Shown piece after piece: positions 1 to 5,093 of a stretch of 16,867 nucleotides of DNA. The translations under genes were made by a program, and so were the position numbers. The DNA is taken from the NCBI GenBank assembly GCA_005880755.1, contig VBGV01000062.1, positions 1 through 16,867 of the forward strand, read 5' to 3'. The notes under the pieces were generated by a model, which saw nothing but the letters and a program-made list of their open reading frames with translations, made no database searches and was not told the DNA's origin. Each line of letters begins with the position of its first letter. Position 1 is the stretch's first letter. Source of the stretch: Chloroflexota bacterium (GTDB lineage: Bacteria > Chloroflexota > Dormibacteria > Dormibacterales > Dormibacteraceae).

Positions 1-356
1 AAGTAGCCGTCCTTGGCCAGCTCGGAAGAGAGGAGGACGTGCTCTTCGATGTTCTGCTCGGCCAGGATTGGCGTGCCGGCGGCCACGTGGCCCACGATGG
101 GCACCGAGACGGCGTTGCGCCGCTGCTGGTCGAGCTCGGCGTCCTGGACCAGCTGCACGGTCCGGGACTTGCTGGGGTCGCGCTTGATGAGGCCCCGCCG
201 CTCGAGCTGGTTGAGGTGGTTGTGGACGGTCGAGCTGGAGCTCAGGCCGACCGCCTCGCCAATCTCCCGGACGCTGGGCGGGTAGTTGCGGACCTTGGTC
301 ACATACCGGATGTAGTCAAGGATCTTGTGCTGGCGTTCAGTCAGTTGATCGGTCAA
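1..356 (-). CDS. lexA: LexA SOS repressor (N-terminal part; cut by the window edge)
   Basis: LexA represses DNA-damage genes and cleaves itself when RecA filaments form on single-stranded DNA. About 118 residues are visible. A winged-helix DNA-binding domain spans roughly residues 3-66, with PPSVREIGEAVGLSSSSTVH as recognition region, followed by a linker and the start of the S24-type autoprotease domain. The Ala-Gly cleavage bond is visible in HVAAGTPILA (A93-G94); the catalytic Ser and Lys lie outside the window. I chose the TTG start at 356 because GGAGAAG (365-371) sits 8 nt upstream, and the protein then begins MTDQLTERQHKILDYI, as LexA normally does. It is divergent from the LysM gene and shares with it a gap carrying three LexA-box-like sites, so autoregulation is expected. 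Identity is very secure. Confidence 0.96.
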   Translation of the reverse strand, partial: MTDQLTERQHKILDYIRYVTKVRNYPPSVREIGEAVGLSSSSTVHNHLNQLERRGLIKRDPSKSRTVQLVQDAELDQQRRNAVSVPIVGHVAAGTPILAEQNIEEHVLLSSELAKDGY

Positions 357-397
357 TTTCGTGTCTTCTCCAATGCGTAGTGGGGGACGTTGAAGCC

Positions 398-426
398 ATG
401 CTAGCACTTCGGGGCTTGAAGTGCAA
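398..426 (-). promoter_or_regulatory. Candidate lexA promoter
   Basis: Read on the minus strand: -35 TTGCAC (421-426), 17-nt spacer, -10 TAGCAT (398-403). Transcription would start near 391, giving a leader of about 35 nt that contains the Shine-Dalgarno GGAGAAG. LexA-box-like site 1 (424-437) overlaps the -35. The spacer holds an inverted repeat with 7-bp arms, GCACTTC (404-410) and GAAGTGC (418-424). Confidence 0.6.
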
Positions 427-437
427 ACCTTTGTTCG
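424..437. promoter_or_regulatory. LexA box-like site 1 (lexA operator)
   Basis: CAAACCTTTGTTCG is one base away from the palindromic Gram-positive SOS box CGAAC-N4-GTTCG. It overlaps the -35 hexamer of the lexA promoter, as expected for autoregulation. Confidence 0.7.
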
Positions 438-442
438 GCATC

Positions 443-471
443 TTGACACGCAAACGCGCGTTCGCTATGCT
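443..471 (+). promoter_or_regulatory. Candidate SOS promoter of the LysM gene
   Basis: TTGACA (443-448), a 17-nt spacer and TATGCT (466-471) form a near-consensus sigma-70 promoter. LexA-box-like site 2 fills the spacer almost exactly, so bound LexA would exclude RNA polymerase. The ATG at 481 lies only 9 nt past the -10, so the mRNA is probably leaderless or nearly so. Confidence 0.75.
451..464. promoter_or_regulatory. LexA box-like site 2 (LysM gene operator, in spacer)
   Basis: CAAACGCGCGTTCG matches CGAAC-N4-GTTCG with one mismatch. It lies between the -35 and -10 hexamers of the LysM gene promoter. Confidence 0.7.
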
Positions 472-473
472 TC

Positions 474-487
474 CAAACATATGTACG
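474..487. promoter_or_regulatory. LexA box-like site 3 (over the LysM start codon)
   Basis: CAAACATATGTACG has two mismatches to the box but keeps the palindromic form and an ATAT core. It contains the ATG at 481. A similar site, CGTACGCATGTTCG, covers the start codon of the second SOS candidate at 1670, which supports this weaker match. Confidence 0.5.
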
Positions 488-795
488 CCGCCGGCATCGG
501 AGTCAAACCTTGGCGGGCAAACCGAGCCGGCGGCACAACCAGCTCGTGGCGGCGACTGCTGGCGGCGGTCGCCGCCGTGCTGGCGTTGAGCGTCGCGTTC
601 GCGCTGGGAGCGCGGGGGAGCGGGGAGGCGCACTACACGACGGTGGTCGTGCAGCCGGGGGACACGCTCTGGTCGATCGCGTCGGCACGCTATCCGGCGG
701 ATGATGTGCGGGTCCGTGTCGATGACATCGAGCAGGCGAATGGCCTGCAGGGGCCGGGGATCCAGGTGGGGCAGAGCCTCCGGCTGCCGTCCTAG
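481..795 (+). CDS. Membrane-anchored LysM protein, probable SOS cell-division inhibitor (YneA/Rv2719c type)
   Basis: The product has 104 residues. An Arg-containing N-terminus (WRANRAGG...SWRR) is followed by one hydrophobic helix at about residues 25-44, then a single LysM peptidoglycan-binding domain at about residues 55-103 (VVVQPGDTLWSIASARYP ... IEQANGL ... VGQSLRLPS). The order, a short cytoplasmic tail, one helix and an external LysM, matches B. subtilis YneA and mycobacterial Rv2719c. Those are SOS-induced, lie beside lexA and are linked to blocking division during DNA repair. The gene is divergent from lexA behind a promoter with LexA-box-like sites. I chose ATG 481 because it is the first start after the -10; the only earlier in-frame start (GTG 421) lies upstream of that promoter. 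The function is inferred from architecture and context, not from close sequence identity. Confidence 0.85.
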   Translation: MYAAGIGVKPWRANRAGGTTSSWRRLLAAVAAVLALSVAFALGARGSGEAHYTTVVVQPGDTLWSIASARYPADDVRVRVDDIEQANGLQGPGIQVGQSLRLPS

Positions 796-837
796 GCGGC
801 CATTCTTCTCGGGCTTCGCGTCCCCTGGGGGCGCTGA

Positions 838-914
838 AGGCGACGACTGGTGCCAAAGGGGCCTATCCCGGCAGTCCGAAAGGCCCCAAACCGCACAGTC
901 GTCAATCGCGGTGG
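838..914 (+). repeat. Structured repeat, copy A (about 77 nt, hairpin-forming)
   Basis: This element matches copy B (7141-7217, opposite strand) without gaps and with most positions identical. It folds into a long hairpin: GACGACTG (842-849) pairs perfectly with CAGTCGTC, a TGC/GCA segment and an internal loop follow, and GGGGCC pairs with GGCCCC around an 18-nt loop beginning TATCC and ending CCGAAA. GCGA also pairs with a later TCGC. It sits just upstream of the glutaredoxin-like start, in the same relative orientation as copy B to pyrF. It may be a structured RNA or a small non-autonomous mobile repeat; I do not recognise a named class. Confidence 0.75.
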
Positions 915-918
915 AGGC

Positions 919-1149
919 GTGAGGCTGGTCCTGGTCACCCGCCAGGGCTGCCACCTGTGCGACGAAGCGCTGAGGCTCCTCCGCTCGCTGGGTCACGATC
1001 CCGAGCTGGCCGACGTCGACGCCGACGATCGCCTGCACGACCTCTACGACTGGCGCGTGCCGGTCCTTCTCGTCGATGACCGTGTCACCGCTGAAGGCCG
1101 GATAACGCTCCGCCAGTTGGAAAAAACACTGGGGAAGGGACTCCAGTAG
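919..1149 (+). CDS. Glutaredoxin-like thioredoxin-fold protein (DUF836 type)
   Basis: This is a small thiol-disulfide protein of 76 residues. It begins with strand LVLVTRQGCHLCDEA, where C-H-L-C is the redox CxxC motif at about residues 10-13. A helix follows, then DWRVPVLLVDD with the cis-proline (VPV) that packs against the active site in thioredoxin folds. Length and motif spacing fit the glutaredoxin-like DUF836 family; the substrate is unknown. I chose GTG 919. The only earlier in-frame start, GTG 850, would translate structured repeat A as an N-terminal tail. The ribosome site is not ideal: GGAGG (913-917) is only 1 nt from the start. It may be cotranscribed with the LysM gene, but repeat A and a GC hairpin lie between them. 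Confidence 0.8.
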   Translation: MRLVLVTRQGCHLCDEALRLLRSLGHDPELADVDADDRLHDLYDWRVPVLLVDDRVTAEGRITLRQLEKTLGKGLQ

Positions 1150-1304
1150 CCTCGACCACGTTCACCCCTATGGTATTGATAATGACCGCTAAGGAAAGCA
1201 TACCTGCGGGCGATTCCGCCTCGTTGGCGCCAATGGAGCCTTTGGACGCACTGGATTACGCCTCGCTGGATACGACGGTATGTTCGGAAAGGCCATCCGG
1301 GGCT

Positions 1305-1670
1305 TTAGGCGGAGCGCTGCAGCGCCGGTTCGGCGTCCAGGCCGCGCAGGAAGATTTCCAGCGGCAGCGCCGCGCCCTCGAAGTCGGCCCGCAGCAGCTC
1401 GAGGTCGGCCCCGGCCTGGCGCAGCCCGGCGATCGCCAGGTCGACCCACCGCAGCGATTCCTTGACGTAACGGTCCAGGGCCGGCTCCAGGGGCCGTGTC
1501 AGGCTCTCCCGGCGCCAGGACTCGCGCAGCTCGCCTGACAGCTCCTGGAGCCTGTCGATCAGTGATCCGGCCAGGCCGCGTGCCAGCGGCTCGGAGGCAA
1601 GTCGGACCTGGGCTTCGGAGAAAGCCCGAACGAGCCGCCGCAGCTTGACCTGGGTCGCCAGCGTACGCAT
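1305..1670 (-). CDS. Unrecognised helical protein with SOS-type promoter
   Basis: I do not recognise this 121-residue protein. It is rich in Leu, Arg, Glu and Ala with heptad-like spacing (ELSGELRESWRRESL, LDRYVKESLRWVDLAIAGLR), so it is probably all-helical. It has no signal peptide, membrane helix or cysteine. The best evidence that it is real is its control region. A perfect LexA box (1689-1702) lies between candidate -35 and -10 elements, and a weaker box-like site (1662-1675) covers its ATG. This is the same architecture as the LysM gene next to lexA. The ATG is 10 nt past the -10, so translation is probably leaderless. It is divergent from the mntP-like gene. A role in the DNA-damage response is inferred from regulation alone. 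Confidence 0.7.
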   Translation of the reverse strand: MRTLATQVKLRRLVRAFSEAQVRLASEPLARGLAGSLIDRLQELSGELRESWRRESLTRPLEPALDRYVKESLRWVDLAIAGLRQAGADLELLRADFEGAALPLEIFLRGLDAEPALQRSA

Positions 1671-1675
1671 GTTCG
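1662..1675. promoter_or_regulatory. LexA box-like site over the start codon of the 121-aa gene
   Basis: CGTACGCATGTTCG is a one-mismatch relative of CGAAC-N4-GTTCG and includes the ATG at 1668-1670. It mirrors site 3 over the LysM gene start, whose reverse complement is CGTACATATGTTTG. Confidence 0.5.
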
Positions 1676-1680
1676 CAGTA

Positions 1681-1710
1681 ATGGTACACGAACGGGCGTT
1701 CGAACCGCAA
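1681..1710 (-). promoter_or_regulatory. Candidate SOS promoter of the 121-aa gene
   Basis: On the minus strand: -35 TTGCGG (1705-1710), an 18-nt spacer filled by a perfect LexA box, and -10 TACCAT (1681-1686). The ATG at 1670 lies 10 nt after the -10. The -35 match is only moderate; the parallel with the LysM promoter raises confidence. Confidence 0.55.
1689..1702. promoter_or_regulatory. LexA box, perfect palindrome
   Basis: CGAACGGGCGTTCG matches CGAAC-N4-GTTCG at every fixed position. It lies in the divergent gap between the 121-aa gene and the mntP-like gene. It can block the first promoter directly and also overlaps the expected -35 zone of the second. Confidence 0.85.
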
Positions 1711-1722
1711 CCCGACGCCTGT

Positions 1723-1728
1723 TAAGCT
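1723..1728 (+). promoter_or_regulatory. Candidate extended -10 of the mntP-like gene
   Basis: TAAGCT preceded by TGT gives an extended -10 element. The GTG start at 1736 is 7 nt downstream, so the transcript is probably leaderless. The -35 zone (about 1699-1705) falls on the right half of the LexA box. Confidence 0.4.
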
Positions 1729-1735
1729 CGCGGCC

Positions 1736-2305
1736 GTGGGACAGCTCCCGCTGACGGCCGGGCTCCTCCTCCCCCTCGCCCTCGACACCTTCGCCCTCGC
1801 CGCCGCCCTGGGTGTGGCTGGTCTGGAGCCAAGCCACAGGCTGCGTGTGACGCTCGTCTTCACCGTCTTCGAGGCCGGGATGCCGATCGCCGGCATCCTG
1901 ATCGGGCGGGTCGCCGGCAACCTGATCGGCGCCTGGGCAGGCTATGGAGGAATCCTGTTCCTGTTCATCGCCGGCTTCCTGCTCCTGCGGCCCAGCCAGG
2001 ACGAGGCAGGCGAACAGAAACGGCTCCGGCTGCTGGCCCACGCCCGCGGCCTGGCCATCCTCGACCTCGGCCTCAGCATCAGCGTCGACGAGCTGACAGT
2101 GGGGCTGAGCGCCGGCCTCCTGGGCCTGCCCATCGCCCTGACCGTGATCTGGATCGCGGTCCAAGCGTTCATAGCGGCCCAGGTCGGGCTCAGGTTTGGC
2201 GGCCGCCTTGGTGAAGAGATCCGCGAGAGATCAGAGCAAGCCGCGGGCGTGGCCCTGATCGCGGTCGCGGTGGTATTGCTGGCCCTGAAGCTCCTGCGGC
2301 TCTAG
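1736..2305 (+). CDS. mntP: MntP-like manganese efflux pump
   Basis: MntP proteins export Mn2+ across the cytoplasmic membrane. The product has 189 residues, close to the usual size of about 188, with six predicted membrane helices in two three-helix repeats separated by a charged stretch (RPSQDEAGEQKR). Each repeat carries the expected acidic motif: LALDTFALAAALG with D17 in helix 1, and LGLSISVDELTVGLSAG in helix 4. VFEAGMPIAGILIGRV matches the conserved Pro-Gly segment after the first helices. GTG 1736 gives a direct start into helix 1. The stop codon overlaps the stop of the converging TetR gene within a shared CTAG (2302-2305). The family call is good; the transported ion is inferred from the family. 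Confidence 0.82.
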   Translation: MGQLPLTAGLLLPLALDTFALAAALGVAGLEPSHRLRVTLVFTVFEAGMPIAGILIGRVAGNLIGAWAGYGGILFLFIAGFLLLRPSQDEAGEQKRLRLLAHARGLAILDLGLSISVDELTVGLSAGLLGLPIALTVIWIAVQAFIAAQVGLRFGGRLGEEIRERSEQAAGVALIAVAVVLLALKLLRL

Positions 2306-2898
2306 GGGGCGAAGATGACGCACAGGCTCGCGGCCAGCGAGTCGGCATCGACGCCCGGGTGGGTCAGGAAGTAGCCGACGGCGTCGCTCACCGCCCCCAC
2401 CACCGCCCGCCCGAACACCGCCGGGTCCTTGTCCTCGTAAAAGGCGTCGTGGGTCATCGCGTGGCGCACCTCTTCCGCGACGGCGTCGGCGAACCTGGCC
2501 TGCAGCTCGTGGCGCAGCGCCTCCACGTCATCGCTCAACCCGACCGATTCGACGATCAACAACCGCGCCACGTCGGACCGCTCGAAGCACGACCGCACAA
2601 AACGGGTGATGCCGAGCCGCAACCGCTCGTGATGGTCGTGCCCGGTCGCCGCGCTGGTCAACACGTCGTGGATCAGCGCGCCGCCCTCTTCGGCCAGCAG
2701 CTCCCGAAAGCAGTGTTCCTTCGACTCGAAGAATTCGTAGAACGCGGACTTGGAGACCCGGGCTCGGGTCACGATGTCGTCGACCGACGTCACCGTGTAC
2801 CCGTGGCCGGCGAACAAGGCCAGCGCGGCCTCCACGATCCGCAGGCGGCGCCGCTCGACCCTCGCGTCCCGCCGCAGCTGGGCCGAAGGGACCGCCAT
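2302..2898 (-). CDS. TetR-family transcriptional regulator
   Basis: This is a DNA-binding repressor of 198 residues. A TetR helix-turn-helix lies at about residues 17-62 (IVEAALALFAGHGYTVTSVD ... VSKSAFYEFFESKEHCF), followed by a variable helical ligand-binding domain. It begins 4 nt after the acyl-CoA dehydrogenase stop and is surely cotranscribed with it. It therefore probably controls that gene, with an acyl-CoA or related fatty-acid derivative as the likely effector; this is inferred from context. ATG 2898 is preceded by GGTAGGT. The C-terminus meets the mntP-like gene end to end. Confidence 0.92.
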   Translation of the reverse strand: MAVPSAQLRRDARVERRRLRIVEAALALFAGHGYTVTSVDDIVTRARVSKSAFYEFFESKEHCFRELLAEEGGALIHDVLTSAATGHDHHERLRLGITRFVRSCFERSDVARLLIVESVGLSDDVEALRHELQARFADAVAEEVRHAMTHDAFYEDKDPAVFGRAVVGAVSDAVGYFLTHPGVDADSLAASLCVIFAP

Positions 2899-2902
2899 CG
2901 AC

Positions 2903-4096
2903 CTACCCGGCTGCCAGCGCCCGCGAGATGACCAGGCGCTGGATCTCGCTGGTGCCTTCGAAGAGGGTGTAGATCTTGGCGTCGCGGTGCCATTTCTCGA
3001 CCGGGAAGTCGCGGATGTAGCCGTAGCCGCCGCAGATCTGGATCGCCTGCTCGGTGACCTTGACCGCCACCTCGCCGGCCTTCAGCTTGGCCATCGAGCC
3101 CTCCGCCTTGGTGAACTCGCCGCCATTGCGGCCCTCCCACAGCGCCCGCCAGATCAAGGCCCGCGTGGCCTCGATCTCGGTCGCCATGTCCGCGAGCATG
3201 AAAGCGATCGCCTCGTTCTCGATCAGCGTGCGCCCGAACTGCTTGCGCTGCTTGGCGTAGTCAAGGGCGAACTCAAACGCGGCGCGCGCGATGCCCAGCG
3301 CCTGGGCGCCGACGATCGGCCGCGATAGCTCGAACGTCTTCAAAGCCACCGACGAACGCTGGTGGGTGCCTTCCTTGGCGCGCTTCAACCGGGCCTCCAG
3401 CTTCTCCACGCCGCCGAGCACGTTCTCGAGCGGGACCGTGCAGTCCTCGAGCAGCACCTCGGCGGTGTGCGAGGCGCGGATGCCCATCTTCTTTTCCTTC
3501 TTGCCCATGCGCAGGCCTTTGGTGCCGGGCGGCACTACAAAGCTTGCCTGCCCGCGGGTCCCCAGCTCGGGTTCCACCGCCGCCACGACGACGTGGACGT
3601 CGGCGATGCCGCCGTTGGTGATGAAAACCTTCTGCCCGTTGATGACCCAGCTGCCGTTCTTGCGGATGGCGCGTGTCTTCATTGACGAGACGTCGGAGCC
3701 GGCGTCGGGCTCGGTCACCGCGAAGGCGCCCAGGGCAGGCTTCTCAGGAGTCCCGAAGCAGGCCGGGATCCACGTCGAGATCTGGTCCGGCGTGCCCTGG
3801 GAGAAGATCGCCGCCACCGGCAGGCCCGTGCCCTGGATGGCCAGCGCGATGCCCGCGCAGCCCCAGGTCAGCTCCTCGGCGACGAGTGCGGGCATGATGC
3901 CCGTGCCATCGCCGTACGTCTGCTGCAGGAACTCGGTCCCGTAGAGCCCCACCTCAGCCGCCTTCTTGACGATCGGCCAGGGAAACTCTTCCTTCTCGTC
4001 GTACTCGTGGGCCACCGGGCGGATTTCCTTCTCCGCGAAGCCGTGGACCCAGTCCCGGATCTCCTTCTGCTCGTCGCTCAGCTCGAACGAAATCAT
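2903..4096 (-). CDS. Acyl-CoA dehydrogenase
   Basis: This FAD flavoenzyme introduces the alpha-beta double bond into acyl-CoA, passing electrons to ETF. Its 397 residues fit the family. The order is: N-terminal helical domain (SDEQKEIRDWVHGFAEKEIR), middle beta domain with the FAD/substrate signature AFAVTEPDAGSDVSSMKT and GQKVFITNGG, then a C-terminal helical bundle with RKQFGRTL, ICGGYGYIRDFPVEKWHRD and LFEGTSEIQR. The catalytic base should be E380 in LFEGTSE, where the common form is YEGTSE. ATG 4096 has GAGG about 7 nt upstream. It is first in a two-gene unit with the tetR gene. Chain length or branched-chain specificity cannot be read from the sequence. Confidence 0.95.
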   Translation of the reverse strand: MISFELSDEQKEIRDWVHGFAEKEIRPVAHEYDEKEEFPWPIVKKAAEVGLYGTEFLQQTYGDGTGIMPALVAEELTWGCAGIALAIQGTGLPVAAIFSQGTPDQISTWIPACFGTPEKPALGAFAVTEPDAGSDVSSMKTRAIRKNGSWVINGQKVFITNGGIADVHVVVAAVEPELGTRGQASFVVPPGTKGLRMGKKEKKMGIRASHTAEVLLEDCTVPLENVLGGVEKLEARLKRAKEGTHQRSSVALKTFELSRPIVGAQALGIARAAFEFALDYAKQRKQFGRTLIENEAIAFMLADMATEIEATRALIWRALWEGRNGGEFTKAEGSMAKLKAGEVAVKVTEQAIQICGGYGYIRDFPVEKWHRDAKIYTLFEGTSEIQRLVISRALAAG

Positions 4097-4131
4097 GTTT
4101 GTCCTCGCGCTCCTGGTGTATTAACGCATCA

Positions 4132-4190
4132 GTACTCGTACGTACCGTTTCCGGACGCAGACGCTACGCCGCGGCGCGTCAGCGTGTCAA
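4132..4190 (-). promoter_or_regulatory. Candidate promoter and operator region of the acyl-CoA dehydrogenase operon
   Basis: On the minus strand TTGACA (4185-4190) is followed after 18 nt by TAGCGT (4161-4166), a plausible but weak -10. Downstream, GTACTCGTACGTAC (4132-4145) contains overlapping GTAC-based palindromes and could be the operator for the downstream TetR protein. The palindrome is short, so this is tentative. Confidence 0.35.
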
Positions 4191-4195
4191 TTGCC

Positions 4196-4582
4196 TTAAC
4201 GCGTTGGGGAGGAGGGTCTGATCGCCTGGATCCCCAGCCGGTAGGCGCTGGCGACGAGGAACGCCCCCCACACGCGGGCCAGGATCGGGCCGGGCACCTC
4301 CACGGCCACCAGCGCCCCGATCACGGCCCCCACCACCCCCCCACCGCCCATCCAGAGGGCCGGCCGGATGAGCACGTTGCCCTCGCGCAGGTGGGTGAAG
4401 CCGCCCACGATCGCGGTCGGCACGATGGCGACCAGCGACGTGCCCTGGGCGACCGCCTGCGACAGCCGGAAGCCGATCGTCATCGTGGGCACGAAGAGGA
4501 GGCCCCCGCCGATGCCGATCGTCCCGCTCAGGAACCCCGCGCCGAGCCCACCCGCGATCAGCAGCACGTCGCCCCAGCTCAC
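4196..4582 (-). CDS. TauE/SafE-family transporter, second half (half-size protein)
   Basis: The 128-residue membrane protein has about four helices and the TauE/SafE repeat signature LSGTIGIGGGLLFVPTMTIG, followed by AVAQGTSLVAIVPTAIVGG. It corresponds to one of the two homologous halves of a normal ~250-residue TauE/SafE anion (sulfite/organosulfonate-type) permease. GTG 4582 overlaps the stop of the preceding half gene (GTGA), which indicates coupled translation. I discard a longer in-frame extension to 4843, because it reads the upstream half in the wrong frame. The two halves probably assemble as a heteromer. The substrate is unknown. Confidence 0.8.
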   Translation of the reverse strand: MSWGDVLLIAGGLGAGFLSGTIGIGGGLLFVPTMTIGFRLSQAVAQGTSLVAIVPTAIVGGFTHLREGNVLIRPALWMGGGGVVGAVIGALVAVEVPGPILARVWGAFLVASAYRLGIQAIRPSSPTR

Positions 4583-4887
4583 GGAAGCACCAGCTCCTTG
4601 ACCCCCACGACGCCGAGGACCACCGCCACCGCGATCTTCAGCTCGCGGTCCGGGATCCGGCTGAGCACCCTCGCGCCCAGGTAGGCGCCAACCACACTGC
4701 CGAGGACGAGGAAGAGCGCCGCGTGCAGGTCGACCTGCGGCGAGCCCTTGCGGAAGTAGTAGATGGGCAGCGCCGCGATGGCGATTGGGATGATCGCCAC
4801 GAGCGAGTTCGCGTTGGCGAACCGCTGTGGGACACCGGCCCACAGCACCTGCAGCGGGACGAGCACGAAGCCGCCGCCCACACCCAA
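4579..4887 (-). CDS. TauE/SafE-family transporter, first half (half-size; start uncertain)
   Basis: The protein has at least 102 residues and about three or four helices. It carries the first-repeat signature LGVGGGFVLVPLQVL and ANSLVAIIPIAIAALPIYYF. The TTG at 4887 is the first usual start in frame, but it cuts off most of helix 1. The same frame continues upstream as IFAAIGLLGGLLGGLLGVGG with no ATG, GTG or TTG back through the end of the micro-ORF. The true start may be a rare codon (ATC 4932, CTG 4911 or CTG 4902) or may depend on coupling to the micro-ORF that ends at 4944. Its end overlaps the second half by 4 nt. Family assignment is good, start is open. Confidence 0.75.
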   Translation of the reverse strand: MGVGGGFVLVPLQVLWAGVPQRFANANSLVAIIPIAIAALPIYYFRKGSPQVDLHAALFLVLGSVVGAYLGARVLSRIPDRELKIAVAVVLGVVGVKELVLP

Positions 4888-4943
4888 GAGACCTCCGAGC
4901 AGGCCGCCCAGAAGGCCGATCGCGGCGAAGATGCCGGGGCGGC

Positions 4944-5093
4944 TTACTCGGTCGACCGGGGCGGCGTCTCGGGCTGGTTCACCACCACGGAGTGGTGCCG
5001 GAACTGGACGTTTGACGGCACCGCGGCGCCTGGCAGCTTGGCTTTCTTTTTCTTCTTTGCCTCACGGCCCTGCTTGTCGCGTCCTTTACCCAT
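4944..5093 (-). CDS. Lys-rich micro-protein, 49 aa, unknown function
   Basis: The ORF begins MGKGRDKQGREAKKKKKAKL and ends in a Pro-rich tail. The N-terminal third is extremely basic, suggesting nucleic-acid or ribosome contact, though this is inference. ATG 5093 overlaps the stop of the TIGR00300 gene by 8 nt, and the stop lies inside the region encoding the hydrophobic start of the TauE/SafE half. It is thus tightly packed into the operon, which supports its being translated. A longer in-frame reading to 5186 lies entirely within the TIGR00300 gene and is not credible. Confidence 0.55.
   Translation of the reverse strand: MGKGRDKQGREAKKKKKAKLPGAAVPSNVQFRHHSVVVNQPETPPRSTE

Noticed and set aside
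799..841. Terminator after the LysM gene
   Set aside because: An imperfect GC hairpin (GCGTCCCC with GGGGGCGC) is present but has no T-run, so I do not call a terminator.
850..918. N-terminal extension of the glutaredoxin-like protein from GTG 850, and the similar extension of pyrF from TTG 7205
   Set aside because: Both extensions are translations of the structured repeat. They look alike because the DNA is a repeat, with many amino-acid changes between copies, not because of protein homology.
1170..1538. Possible plus-strand gene after the glutaredoxin-like gene
   Set aside because: Its first part (1188-1304) is in a short intergenic gap, but the rest is antisense to the 121-aa SOS candidate. 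It has no ribosome site or recognisable domain. I see no other feature in this gap.
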